Positions 8,956 to 17,161 of a DNA stretch of 64,000 nucleotides are shown here, one piece after another. Both the position numbers and the translations under genes were made by a program. Position 1 is the stretch's first letter. Each line of letters begins with the position of its first letter. The stretch lies in the NCBI RefSeq assembly GCF_001886195.1, contig NZ_JXLB01000003.1, forward strand, positions 62,001 through 126,000, written 5' to 3'. This DNA is from Enterococcus ratti (lineage in GTDB: Bacteria; Bacillota; Bacilli; Lactobacillales; Enterococcaceae). The notes below the pieces were generated by a model, which searched no databases, was not told where the DNA came from, and was given only the letters and a program-made list of their open reading frames with translations.

Positions 8956-9132
8956 TTAAGTAGGGCTTAGAGGAATCAGGTTATCAGATTCTTTTTTAAG
9001 CTCTTTTTTTGTATTTTCATATACAACTTCTAATAAATCAGTTCTCCCGATGTCAATTAAATGATCTACCATTTTTTTAGCTAGTGGTCTACTATATTCT
9101 ACGGTGTCTGTAATGCTATCCAAATTTTGCAA
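8956..9132 (-). CDS. Possible small acidic/basic protein downstream of the initiator gene
   Basis: An open frame of up to 58 codons, with TTG starts at 9132 or 9123, begins just after the stop of the replication-initiator gene and encodes LDSITDTVEYSRPLAKKMVD followed by a helical tail ending NLIPLSPT. CTAGGACA precedes it, partly overlapping the initiator stop, which suggests translational coupling. It could be real or a decayed extension of the upstream gene. No function is recognised. Confidence 0.4.
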   Translation of the reverse strand: MQNLDSITDTVEYSRPLAKKMVDHLIDIGRTDLLEVVYENTKKELKKESDNLIPLSPT

Positions 9133-9137
9133 ATGTC

Positions 9138-10043
9138 CTAGCCATTATTTTCTGCTAGAAATCGAAAAGCTTTAATCCCTGCAACACCCCCACCAAACAA
9201 TAACCATTGCTCTGTATTTAGTAAGCCTGTAACTTCATAGACCCTTGGAATATGAATAGGAACAATCTTTCCTAAGTAACGTTCCCACGTTCTCCATACT
9301 TTTTTACAAGTATCATCTGCATAAAACGTCAATTCTTCTTTTACAACAGCTCTTACAAGTTCTTCTAACGACTTTTTCTCATATGCAATCATTTGCGCCA
9401 TCACATGAGCTACATTCCGTTTCAATTCAAGTTCAAGTCGTTTCCACGACCCTATTTCTTCTAGTGAACACTTTTTTTCTTTTGCAGTCTCCATATCTTT
9501 ATCATAAATTCGAAACATCAAGTCTGATTTACGTTTTCCGATATATAATGTTCGACTTTTTTTCGTCCCTTGAAAATTACTTTCATATAAATCATGTTTT
9601 CGATTTTTTGAGTAATACATATTTTTCTCACATTTTGAAATTAATTGCTTTACAGTAAAATAAGGTATTTCATTTCTATCATCTAATGCAATATCTAATC
9701 GTTTAATCGAAAATCTATTGTCAAAATAACAAAATAAACACTTGAAGAACTCCTTCCACGAAAAATTCATTGCATTAAGCAACCGTTCATAAACAGTACA
9801 ACCATCTCCACTTAAAACAAGATAACATTCTTCACTTCCATTCTTCGGATACTCTTCGGTAAAAATTTTAATTGAACCATATGTGTAACAAATATCATAA
9901 TCTTTATGTTTTACACGTCCATTTTCAGCCAAGAAGCAAGCAGAATCAATTTGTAACGCAATTTCCATCACTTCACTAACTGAACAGTGAAATACTACCT
10001 GTAACCAGTCAATCTTTGCCGTAATATTTTCTCGGCTTTTCAA
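9138..10043 (-). CDS. Rep_trans-type replication initiator / MobT-like relaxase
   Basis: A 301-residue protein of the replication-initiation-factor family (pT181 RepC / Tn916 Orf20 kind) that nicks one DNA strand at an origin. Visible hallmarks are IKRLDIALDDRNEIPYFTV (the RLDIA.DD strand), TLYIGKRKSDLMFRIYDKD and WKRLELELKRNVAHVM. The start is TTG 10043 because GGAGGTGG stands 4-7 bases before it; the frame stays open to 10118. The hairpin-rich stretch just upstream is its probable origin. It would let element 1 replicate as a circle or be mobilised by another element's conjugation machinery. Confidence 0.82.
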   Translation of the reverse strand: MKSRENITAKIDWLQVVFHCSVSEVMEIALQIDSACFLAENGRVKHKDYDICYTYGSIKIFTEEYPKNGSEECYLVLSGDGCTVYERLLNAMNFSWKEFFKCLFCYFDNRFSIKRLDIALDDRNEIPYFTVKQLISKCEKNMYYSKNRKHDLYESNFQGTKKSRTLYIGKRKSDLMFRIYDKDMETAKEKKCSLEEIGSWKRLELELKRNVAHVMAQMIAYEKKSLEELVRAVVKEELTFYADDTCKKVWRTWERYLGKIVPIHIPRVYEVTGLLNTEQWLLFGGGVAGIKAFRFLAENNG

Positions 10044-10135
10044 AACACCACCTCCGATGACTAAAAAACGTGCAGGTAATTCCCACCTCAAAACCTCGAT
10101 ATAACAAAGGTTTGTCACACTATTATGGTGATTGA

Positions 10136-10249
10136 CACAGTGCTATTAGAAGGCACTGTGAACTCGTTTCGCAAGCGAAACTCCTCCTGCCATCATTCCT
10201 ACTACAAGTCTATTGTGCTTTGCCCTGATGGCAAGCCCAAGTCTTGTAG
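10136..10249. other. Hairpin-rich putative origin (oriT or double-strand origin)
   Basis: The non-coding gap between the initiator gene and the next gene holds four inverted repeats in 115 bases: CACAGTGC/GCACTGTG (10136-10160), GTTTCGC/GCGAAAC (10166-10181), CTACAAG/CTTGTAG (10202-10249) and, nested in the last, TTGCC/GGCAA (10220-10234). Rolling-circle origins and the oriT of Tn916 lie at this position relative to the relaxase gene. The nick site itself is not identified. Confidence 0.55.
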
Positions 10250-10258
10250 GGAAGTCTG

Positions 10259-10723
10259 TCAGGATTTTTTCTTTTGAAATGGTTTATCCATCTTTCCCAT
10301 TTCTAACTCCTCAATACGTCCTTGTAATTGATAATTTTCTCGCATAATTGACTGTACCTGTGCTTTCAAAAGCAAAGATTCTTTCGATAGCTTAGCAAAA
10401 TTTTCATTCAATCTTTCCATCATCTCTATTAAATTATCAATGAGCGTTTTATTCTGTTCAGGAGTCTTTTCTTCTTCAAACACTTTAATAATTGCGTCTT
10501 TAATTGGTTGACCTTTATTTCGAAGTATAGATACTTCTTGAAAATGTCCCACGTCTGCTTCTGAAAATTGATAAATTTTGGTATAACTTGTTTTTCCTAC
10601 TTGAACTGTTCTTTGTTCAAACGAAATCCCGCATAACTCCTCTACCATTTTTCGCCATCTATGAAGAGTTGATATATTATTCAAACCATCTACTCGTTTG
10701 ATAACTTCTTCCGCTTCAAACAT
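10259..10723 (-). CDS. MerR-like HTH plus coiled-coil DNA-binding protein of element 1
   Basis: A 154-residue protein with an N-terminal helix-turn-helix (MFEAEEVIKRVDGLNNISTLHRWRKMVEE) like MerR or plasmid copy-control proteins. A hinge (YQFSEADVGHFQEVSILRNKGQPIKDAI) follows, and then a C-terminal coiled coil (LIEMMERLNENFAKLSKESLLLKAQVQSIMRENYQLQ) for dimerisation. It lies between the origin and the divergent Xre regulator, so it probably regulates or assists replication or transfer of the element. That role is inferred from domain type and position. Confidence 0.65.
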   Translation of the reverse strand: MFEAEEVIKRVDGLNNISTLHRWRKMVEELCGISFEQRTVQVGKTSYTKIYQFSEADVGHFQEVSILRNKGQPIKDAIIKVFEEEKTPEQNKTLIDNLIEMMERLNENFAKLSKESLLLKAQVQSIMRENYQLQGRIEELEMGKMDKPFQKKKS

Positions 10724-10752
10724 TTTAATGCCTCCCTTCTAACAGTTCCCTC

Positions 10753-10808
10753 TTCACAAAGAGAAAAGTATTTTGTATAATAATATACAGAGGAAAAAAA
10801 CTTCCTCT
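10753..10808 (+). promoter_or_regulatory. Promoter and operator of the element 1 Xre regulator
   Basis: TTCACA (10753) and TATAAT (10776) are spaced by 17 bases. Just downstream the inverted repeat AGAGGAA-aaaaac-TTCCTCT (10789-10808) overlaps the expected transcript start, a good place for autorepression. The divergent gene at 10723 reads the other way from the same gap. Confidence 0.55.
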
Positions 10809-10856
10809 AAAAAGATTATAGAGCAATTTTTTTCCTCGAAAAGGAGTTAGTAAAAA

Positions 10857-11474
10857 ATGACAAATAATCATGTCAACTATACAACTATTCTCAATAATTT
10901 CAGTGAAAATATGCGGAACAAACGTTTGGAATTAAATATGTCACAAAAAAAGTTAGCTCAAATTATTGGCGTATCCGCTAAAACTATTCAAAATTACGAA
11001 AATAAGAATACCATACCAAATTCAGTAACTATGGAAGCTATAGCAACTGCTCTAGGTTTATCATTAGAAAAGATAATCGATGCCGATGAAGATGCTAAAA
11101 GAAAAATACAAATCGCAGACTACTTGGCATACATGGAAGAAAATGGTACGTATTATCGAGAATTAGAAGGAATTGATATTGCAGGCTTAATTTATGACAA
11201 AATCGAATTTAAAAGACGTGTTGAAAACGGTATTACAGACGAAGAATTGAATACTATACTTAGAGGGACTCTTAATATATCCAAAGAAGAGAAAATAAAC
11301 TTGATTGAACTAATGTTTGATGCAAAAATATCTAGAGAATTAGAAATTGCAGAAAAACAAATAGAAAAAAGATTTGATGAATATGCTACAGGATTCCGAG
11401 CTATTCGAATGGGTGATTTTTCAGTCATAGAAAATAATGACTATTTTGATAATGATGATGACTTATTGTACTAA
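10857..11474 (+). CDS. Xre-family transcriptional regulator of element 1
   Basis: A 205-residue regulator. Residues about 15-70 form a Cro/CI-type helix-turn-helix (MRNKRLELNMSQKKLAQIIGVSAKTIQNYENKNTIPNSVTMEAIATALGLSLEKI). The rest is an acidic helical domain without recognised motifs. AAAAGGAG precedes the ATG at good spacing. It is divergent from the MerR-like gene and has its own operator-like inverted repeat, the layout of a lysogeny-type switch that keeps an integrative element quiescent. The target genes are inferred. Confidence 0.8.
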   Translation: MTNNHVNYTTILNNFSENMRNKRLELNMSQKKLAQIIGVSAKTIQNYENKNTIPNSVTMEAIATALGLSLEKIIDADEDAKRKIQIADYLAYMEENGTYYRELEGIDIAGLIYDKIEFKRRVENGITDEELNTILRGTLNISKEEKINLIELMFDAKISRELEIAEKQIEKRFDEYATGFRAIRMGDFSVIENNDYFDNDDDLLY

Positions 11475-11483
11475 ATTATAAAA

Positions 11484-11512
11484 AGCAGATAACCTTCAAT
11501 TGGTTACCTGCT
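11484..11512. terminator. Bidirectional terminator between regulator and peptide operon
   Basis: AGCAGATAACC (11484-11494) pairs with GGTTACCTGCT (11502-11512) with one mismatch, flanked by A-rich and T-containing sequence. It separates the convergent Xre gene and the peptide operon. Confidence 0.6.
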
Positions 11513-11543
11513 CTATTAAAACCACATTATTGTCAACTCTAAA

Positions 11544-11975
11544 TTATGCTATAGGTTGTACCGTAGTGCGCTCAATTGATTGAAAATATTCTACTGCTTT
11601 TTTCACAAAATTAGCAGAACCAAACTTACTAATCAAAGCTACAATATTTTTAACCATTGGTGATTTCAATTCAAAGTTAGCTGTTTCTAATTCACCAGTA
11701 TCTTTGTTTTTACCAATAATTACAGTAACCACAATCGCTCCTACATAGCCAGCCACCACTAATTCTACTACGGCTATCGCTACTCTAGGTTCTGGTTGTG
11801 GATTTTGACCATTCAAAGAATCTTCAGATTTACTAATACTAACCTTCTTTAATATATTAGCATTGAGTAAAACAGATTCCAAACTTTCTAAATCTTCATT
11901 TTCACAAGCTCTTTGAAAATCAGATGATTTTGATAAATCTAACAGTTTCGAATACATGTAATTGTTCTTATCCAT
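11544..11975 (-). CDS. Cys-free candidate RiPP precursor with Val/Ile-rich core, radical-SAM-associated
   Basis: A 143-residue protein whose start MDKNNYMYSK at 11975 has GAGGG 9 bases upstream, only 16 bases after the radical SAM gene. Residues 1-55 look like a helical leader (KLLDLSKSSDFQRACENED, then LESLESVLLNANILKKV), somewhat like Nif11-type leaders. Then comes a spacer with QNPQPEP, a strongly beta-branched hydrophobic stretch (VAIAVVELVVAGYVGAIVV) and a soluble helical tail ending ERTTVQPIA. It has no cysteine, which rules out thioether rings. An epimerised or carbon-carbon crosslinked peptide, or a protein partner of the enzyme, remains possible. I know no family for it; the precursor role is inferred from context. 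Confidence 0.55.
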   Translation of the reverse strand: MDKNNYMYSKLLDLSKSSDFQRACENEDLESLESVLLNANILKKVSISKSEDSLNGQNPQPEPRVAIAVVELVVAGYVGAIVVTVIIGKNKDTGELETANFELKSPMVKNIVALISKFGSANFVKKAVEYFQSIERTTVQPIA

Positions 11976-11991
11976 TTCTGATTGCCCTCTT

Positions 11992-13065
11992 TTACTTAAA
12001 CAAAGAATTAAACTCAATTTTATCAGAAAACATTTGATTAATCTCAGGTTCAATGGTACTAATATTTTCTGAAATTGTCTGCAAAACATTTTTATTATTA
12101 TAAATATAGTCACAAAATTGACAATAATGTGCAAACTCAGGTAGTACAATTTCTGGGTTCCATTTATGGACTTGATGGATGATTTTTATTGGTCCAGAAA
12201 CATATAACCATTTTTTCAAGATATCTTTTTCTTGCAACTGGTAACTTTCAACCAATTTATCCTTTTTTAAATTACCAATATTTAACTGTTTAATTCTACG
12301 AACAGTTATACCACAACAAGAATATATTCGGTTATATGAATCCACAGCTAAATAATTAAATAGATTATCACACCCATTTTCTATTTCTGAATCTTCAATT
12401 TCATCATATTTATATTTTTCATCATTTTTTAAAGATACCCAAGGTGAACTCAAAATTTCTAAATATTTATCCAGACCTTCATTTTTAATTCGTTGAAATG
12501 TAGGGGGGCTTTCTAAATTTTTTTGCGAGAATTTACTATTTTTAGTTAATTCAATCGTGATAGCAGTACTTAAACGCTCGCTTACTGAAGCATATACTGC
12601 ATTAAGAACTTTATCTATAGATATATATTGTTGGTGATTATCTCCTGTAGAAACATTTAATTCTACCATTCCTGCTTCCTTAAGTTTACAAAGGTACTCT
12701 TTTGCAGTTTCTATATCTTTTGCCCAATAAGCATTACTGATAACACGAGATTTTAAATTTTTAGAATTAGCATACGAAATTCCTTCAAGCAAATTGTTTC
12801 TGAGTAGCGTAGCTTCTCCACCTGTCCAGACAATCATACTTAACGAATCAAATTCTGCTGCTTCATCAATTATTTTTTTTATCCCTTCTAATGAAAGCAT
12901 TTGCTTGTGATTTGGAGAACAAGAAAAACAACAGTCTTCACAACTAGCCGTACATTTATACGTCGTTATTATACCTAAGCTACTAGGAGATATAAGGTTA
13001 TTTATTTTAATCACCGCTTTTCTATAAGATAATTTCATGTTACAATATTGTGAATAATTTATCAA
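11992..13065 (-). CDS. Radical SAM protein with SPASM-like C-terminal cysteines, putative peptide maturase
   Basis: The [4Fe-4S] motif CxxxCxxC is present as CTASCEDC (about residues 38-45), followed by the TGGEATL segment that binds SAM. The C-terminal part has VDSYNRIYSCCGITVRR, a NIGNL motif and a final YCQFCDY, the spacing of a SPASM or twitch auxiliary cluster. Such enzymes modify ribosomal peptides (sactipeptides, epimerised peptides, crosslinked peptides). The start is uncertain: TTG 13065 or ATG 13038, neither with a clear ribosome binding site. It is first in an operon with the candidate precursor and divergent from the transporter. The substrate is unproven. Confidence 0.82.
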   Translation of the reverse strand: MINYSQYCNMKLSYRKAVIKINNLISPSSLGIITTYKCTASCEDCCFSCSPNHKQMLSLEGIKKIIDEAAEFDSLSMIVWTGGEATLLRNNLLEGISYANSKNLKSRVISNAYWAKDIETAKEYLCKLKEAGMVELNVSTGDNHQQYISIDKVLNAVYASVSERLSTAITIELTKNSKFSQKNLESPPTFQRIKNEGLDKYLEILSSPWVSLKNDEKYKYDEIEDSEIENGCDNLFNYLAVDSYNRIYSCCGITVRRIKQLNIGNLKKDKLVESYQLQEKDILKKWLYVSGPIKIIHQVHKWNPEIVLPEFAHYCQFCDYIYNNKNVLQTISENISTIEPEINQMFSDKIEFNSLFK

Positions 13066-13066
13066 T
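13019..13066. promoter_or_regulatory. Probable divergent promoters between radical SAM and ABC genes
   Basis: On the plus strand TGTTACAAT (ending 13047) resembles an extended -10 box for the ABC gene. On the minus strand TTGATA and TAACAT are spaced 17 bases and overlap the 5' end of the radical SAM frame, which argues for a more internal start of that gene. The gap between the two genes is only 33 bases. Confidence 0.35.
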
Positions 13067-13098
13067 TATTTTTTTATAAAAAAGGAGGATTTCTAAAA

Positions 13099-14727
13099 AT
13101 GAGTACACTTTTTATAGCTTACGCAAAAAAAAATAAAATCAAGCTATTTCTATTATCATTAAATTTGATACTACTTTCTTTGGTAAAAGTCCCATTACCT
13201 TATTTTTCTAAAGTAATTATTGATAATATATTAACTCAAAAAAATTATGATTTAATTTTACCTATAATAGCTTCTTTTATTTTAATTATCGTTACCCAAA
13301 TACTATTAGGATGGATTAGTTCTATTCAAAATGCTAACTTTTTCCAAAATTTTATTTTTTCAATGCGCGAAAAAATATTTCAAAAATCCATTGAAAATAC
13401 TTATGTAAACAATAATCAATTAGGATTGATACAAACACTTATGACAAGCGATGTAGAGAATTTATCTAATAATTATCTAACTATAATATCTACATTTTTT
13501 ACTAGTATTATTCTAATAGTCAGTTACTTAGTTATATTATTCTTTCTAAATATTAAGCTTGCTCTTCTATGTATAATTTTTATACCTTTATATATTATTT
13601 GGACTCTTTTTATGGGAGAAAAAATAAAAAAAATGAACAGCATTGCTCAAAACAAAAGAGGTCAATTACTCTCATCATTAACTCATTTTATGACTAGTTT
13701 AGTCCCTATACACATCTATTCATATTTTGATAATGTTCGTCATGAATTTAAAACTGTCAATACAGAAAACAAAACAATAAACAAACAGATTTTAAGCCTT
13801 CAAGCTTTCTTTAATATTATATCGGGTACAATCATTGTTGTAGCCTCTTTTCTACCTTTTTTTGTAGGTATATTTTTTGTTATACACAATCAGTTAAGTA
13901 TTGGAGAACTAATTGCTTTCAATGGTTATGCTATGAGTCTATTTACGCCATTAACAAGCCTAATAAACTTGCTAGTCCTATTTAAATCATCAGAAATTTT
14001 TGAACAAAGAATCACTTCTGTAACTAATGATACTGAATGCCTCTCAAAAAACATACAGAAATCTGATAGCTCAAAAAACAATAACCACGAGTTATATATC
14101 GAAAAAATGACCTTAAAAAATACAGCTAATCAATTATTGCTAAATAGTGAAAATTTCTATGTAGATAAAGGTGAAATAGTTTTACTAGATGGTGATAATG
14201 GTACAGGAAAATCCTTATTTTTAAAATCAATTGCTGGTTTATATAAAAACTTTTCTGGAAACATTTTTTTCCAAAACACCTTAATATCCGAACTTGATGC
14301 ATCTACAATAGCCCAACATATTATATATATAGATAACCAACAAAAATTTGTGTTAAAAGATTTTTATCACGAAATGGAAATACTGAATTCTTACAAAATT
14401 GATTTAAACTATTTCTTTGATATCGTAGGAATAGATACCCACATCGAAACTTTCGATTTTCAAAGAGATTCTCTAAATAATAGTATTAGCGCTGGACAAG
14501 CACAGGCATTAAGGATAGTCCGTGCTCTAATAAAAAAACCAGATCTACTTATATTAGATGAAATTTTTTCAAATATTTCACAACAAAAAGTAGATTCTAT
14601 TATAAAAAATATCCGAATAGAGTTCCCTAACATCTCAATTATCATTGTTGACCATCACTTCACAAATGAAATGTTAGTCAACAGATGTTATACTATAGAT
14701 GATAAAGAAATTGTAGCGAAGGAGTAG
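13099..14727 (+). CDS. ABC transporter, fused permease-ATPase, putative peptide exporter or immunity pump
   Basis: A 542-residue half-transporter. The first ~300 residues hold an ABC type-1 membrane domain with about six hydrophobic segments (LFLLSLNLILLSL, LILPIIASFILIIV, FFTSIILIVSYLVILFF, IISGTIIVVASFLPFFVGIFF). The ATPase has Walker A LLDGDNGTGKSLFLKS, a divergent signature NSISAGQAQALRI instead of LSGGQ, and Walker B LLILDEIFSN. It has no N-terminal C39 peptidase, so leader removal would need another protease. A ribosome binding site AAGGAGG precedes ATG 13099. Divergent to the radical SAM operon and co-directional with the next small membrane gene, it likely exports the peptide or confers self-protection. 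Confidence 0.82.
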   Translation: MSTLFIAYAKKNKIKLFLLSLNLILLSLVKVPLPYFSKVIIDNILTQKNYDLILPIIASFILIIVTQILLGWISSIQNANFFQNFIFSMREKIFQKSIENTYVNNNQLGLIQTLMTSDVENLSNNYLTIISTFFTSIILIVSYLVILFFLNIKLALLCIIFIPLYIIWTLFMGEKIKKMNSIAQNKRGQLLSSLTHFMTSLVPIHIYSYFDNVRHEFKTVNTENKTINKQILSLQAFFNIISGTIIVVASFLPFFVGIFFVIHNQLSIGELIAFNGYAMSLFTPLTSLINLLVLFKSSEIFEQRITSVTNDTECLSKNIQKSDSSKNNNHELYIEKMTLKNTANQLLLNSENFYVDKGEIVLLDGDNGTGKSLFLKSIAGLYKNFSGNIFFQNTLISELDASTIAQHIIYIDNQQKFVLKDFYHEMEILNSYKIDLNYFFDIVGIDTHIETFDFQRDSLNNSISAGQAQALRIVRALIKKPDLLILDEIFSNISQQKVDSIIKNIRIEFPNISIIIVDHHFTNEMLVNRCYTIDDKEIVAKE

Positions 14728-14732
14728 TTAAA

Positions 14733-15062
14733 ATGAAACTTAGCGTAAAAAAAATGTGGATAGGAATTTTGGTCTTAGCCATTTGTACCATTCTATATCA
14801 ACAAAAAATATTACCTCCAATCCCATATGCCATAATTACATGTGGTATACTAATTTATTCACTAATAAAAGTTCTTAAATCTGGAAAAAATGATAAAATC
14901 ACAGCCAAGTATACTCCAATTTGGATTCAAAATATCAATGGTTGGACAATCAATAATGAAAGCTTCTACGGGAAAATTTTTTATATTATCCTGATAATTT
15001 TGTTTCTAGTTTTTTTGATTTTAGTTATATTCTTCAAATTTCCTTTACGAATTAGTGGTTAA
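14733..15062 (+). CDS. Small three-helix membrane protein, immunity candidate
   Basis: A 109-residue protein starting 5 bases after the ABC gene, so co-translated. Three membrane segments are visible: IGILVLAICTILY, IPYAIITCGILIYSLIKVL and IFYIILIILFLVFLILVIFF, with a polar loop (SGKNDKITAKYTPIWIQNIN) between the last two. Small multi-span proteins beside peptide exporters often give producer immunity; that is inference here. No homology recognised. Confidence 0.6.
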   Translation: MKLSVKKMWIGILVLAICTILYQQKILPPIPYAIITCGILIYSLIKVLKSGKNDKITAKYTPIWIQNINGWTINNESFYGKIFYIILIILFLVFLILVIFFKFPLRISG

Positions 15063-15087
15063 TTAGTAAATGTACTCATTCTTCAAA

Positions 15088-15107
15088 TGATAACACTTTG
15101 ATAACAG
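15088..15107. repeat. Element 1 right arm repeats (TGATAACA pair)
   Basis: TGATAACACTTTGATAACAG differs by one base from the left pair at 6934-6953. It lies about 94 bases before attachment copy 2. The rest of 15063-15200 shows no gene. Confidence 0.6.
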
Positions 15108-15200
15108 TCTACAAGAATATGTCTACTTTAAACTAATTTAAATTCATCTAAAACAGCATTAAAACAACTCTTTCCCCGCTTGTCAAAGTAGTTTGCTTTT

Positions 15201-15211
15201 GAGTGGGAATA
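15201..15211. other. Attachment site copy 2 (junction of elements 1 and 2)
   Basis: Exact copy of GAGTGGGAATA, the guaA 3' core, between the arm repeats of element 1 and those of element 2. It marks the right end of one element and the left end of the next. Confidence 0.92.
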
Positions 15212-15220
15212 GTCCTCGGA

Positions 15221-15262
15221 GAGCTAGGAACCCTTATATTTCAAGGGTTTTTAGCTCTTTTT
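15221..15262. terminator. Terminator at the left end of element 2
   Basis: GAGCTAGGAACCCTT (15221-15235) pairs with AAGGGTTTTTAGCTC (15243-15257) with one mismatch, followed by a T-run on the plus strand. It has the same place relative to att as the hairpin after guaA. Confidence 0.75.
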
Positions 15263-16471
15263 CTTTTTCCATTGCACTTTCATTGCACTTTTTGTTTTCA
15301 TCTCTTCTTAAATAGTTCACGGTGAACTGATTCCTAGGAGAACTGTCTAAGTTTTGTTTGGTTGGTTCAAAATCAATCACGCCATTTAGCTTATCGGCAA
15401 CTTGGAAGTTACTGTTTGGATAAAGATGACCATAGGTACCTAGTGTGGTTTCAATATCTTCATGTCCTAGACGTTCTTTGATAATCAAAGGGTCTCCCCC
15501 ATCTGAATGAGTAAAGACGCATGAGAATGCCGCAAGGCATGTATTCGGATACGGTGGACACCTGCCTTTTTAGCATAACGATCAATCGCATATGAAATGG
15601 TATGTTTTTGTGTCGGAATGCCGTTATAGCTCATCACATAACTTGTTTTAATCACTTTCTGCTGGACATTTTTCCAAGCTTTCAATAAAACTAAGGTCGT
15701 TTTGTCAAGGACAATTTGTCGAATACTTGCTTGCGTTTTGGGTTCTGTAAAATAATATTCTGACTGATTCTTATAATAGAGCGTCTTGGTAATGGATAAA
15801 ACACCTGTTTCAAAGTCAAGATCTTCCCATTGAATAGCAGTTGCTTCACCAATCCGCATACCAGTCATAAACAAGAACCACAAAGAAATGAACAGAAAAT
15901 GTTGATAAAAGTCTTCCTTATAAATCAAAGAAATCACTTTTTCAAATTCTTCCTTAGTCCAAAAATCCACTTTCTGTTTTTGCTTTTTTACATTGCCAAC
16001 AATCTTTGAGGGGTTTGTTACAGCAAGCCCCAATACTACTGCTCGATCCATGGCTAAAGAAAACAGACCTTGAATCGCTCTTACATAAGACGGTTGTAAA
16101 TTCTTAGAAAGCTTTAACTGCCATTTTTGAACATGAATCGGTTCAATATCGCATACTGCTAATTTATAAAAGTAGGGAAAGTGTTTTAGAACAGTATTCA
16201 AGCGATTATTGTAGGTTCGCTCTTTGACCTTAGTACGGTACCAAGGAAGAAATAACTCTTCGATATAAGCCTTGAACAGCATTTTATCTTCTGCCATAGC
16301 CAATTCATCAGGTTTCATTAGTAACAGTTTGAAATATTCTTCTTTGGCTTCTTTTTTCGTTTTGAAGCCACTTTGATATTTTTGAATTTTCTTACCATTT
16401 CCATCATAACCAAGATTCGCTCGAAAATAATACATACCATTCTTCGCTTTTTTGATTGGGTCTTTTGCCAT
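15234..16471 (-). pseudogene. Tyrosine integrase of element 2, frameshifted
   Basis: Same family as the element 1 integrase: MAKDPIKKAKNGMYYFRANL at the N-terminus, Arg in FMTGMRIGEATAIQW, and RIHALRHSHASLLIQMG. Near 15495 the frame ends as MGETL-stop, and the remainder (IIKERLGHEDIETTLGTYGHLYP) continues in another frame. Adding one base in GAGACC (GAGAACC expected, encoding GENPLIIKERLGHED) restores a full protein, so this is a one-base deletion removing the catalytic His and Tyr. The start at 16471 has AAGGAG 7 bases before it. Element 2 is therefore unlikely to excise unless another integrase acts in trans. Confidence 0.88.
15270..15291. repeat. Element 2 left arm repeats (CATTGCACTTT pair)
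   Basis: Two perfect direct copies of CATTGCACTTT lie inside the 3' end of the integrase pseudogene. A related pair, CATTGCACC...TTGCACTTT, lies at 43302-43323 near the right end of element 2. The sequence differs from the arm repeats of element 1, so the two integrases should recognise different arms. Confidence 0.6.
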
Positions 16472-16475
16472 GTTT

Positions 16476-16697
16476 TTACTCCTTACCGTGCAAAAACAAA
16501 TCAGACCTATTTTCATCTAAAAACTTAATTCCTAGAAGTTCTTCGACAGCTTCACGAGGGACTCTATCCAATTTTCTGGATTGGTAATACGTATGACCTT
16601 TTGCGATCATTAATTCCTTCGCTTTTTTGATAATATCTGCTGAAAAAGAATTTCCATATCCTAGCTTGACTAAGTCTTTCTTCGTGACTGTTATCAT
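16476..16697 (-). CDS. DUF3173 protein, candidate excisionase of element 2
   Basis: A 73-residue intact paralogue of the element 1 protein (MITVTKKDLVKLGYGNSFSA...SRKLDRVPREAVEELLGI). The ribosome binding site AAAGGAG is 6 bases from the ATG, and the stop is 5 bases before the integrase start, giving a tight xis-int operon. Function as recombination directionality factor is inferred from context. Confidence 0.75.
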   Translation of the reverse strand: MITVTKKDLVKLGYGNSFSADIIKKAKELMIAKGHTYYQSRKLDRVPREAVEELLGIKFLDENRSDLFLHGKE

Positions 16698-16746
16698 ACC
16701 TACTCCTTTCCATCATAGGCTAGGAAAACTTCAATATTCACCTATG

Positions 16747-16755
16747 ATTATACCA
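16747..16755 (-). promoter_or_regulatory. Extended -10 promoter of the element 2 xis-int operon
   Basis: On the minus strand TGGTATAAT is a perfect extended -10 box 50 bases upstream of the DUF3173 start. No convincing -35 box at 17 bases. Confidence 0.5.
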
Positions 16756-16759
16756 AATA

Positions 16760-17161
16760 AACTATTGACATACATCAAATTCTAATGTTTCGGGGTTTAA
16801 ACACACTTAAACAGTTGTTGGTACAACTTCACTGGATTTCCACCACCCTCATTCCTATGAGAGACGCTTATTTATATAGTGCGTGTGTATCATTATTCCA
16901 ATATTTAGGTCATGGCGTTTGAGTTCCACCTCAAAGTAACCGTCAAATGTTATTCGCTAGTCTTCATTTTCTAAAAACATCGTGGCGCATTTTCGATTTA
17001 GCTCGCTAAACACTGAACGTATTTAAGTATGTGATATTTAATTGTCAAAGAATAATTCGGCTTATTTGCCTATCAAAGTTCATAACCCACTTTATAAGCT
17101 TTGATAGACAAACTACTGTTAGAGATTCTCCATGTACCAAATATTGATACATGGAGGAATA
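16760..17161. other. Non-coding stretch upstream of xis with two inverted repeats
   Basis: No convincing gene in about 400 bases. It holds CTATCAAAG/CTTTGATAG (17071-17107) and CTCCATGTA/TACATGGAG (17127-17155). The second is a hairpin just after the Orf8-like gene and may terminate or process its message. In Tn916 the corresponding region carries regulation of excision genes. Confidence 0.4.
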
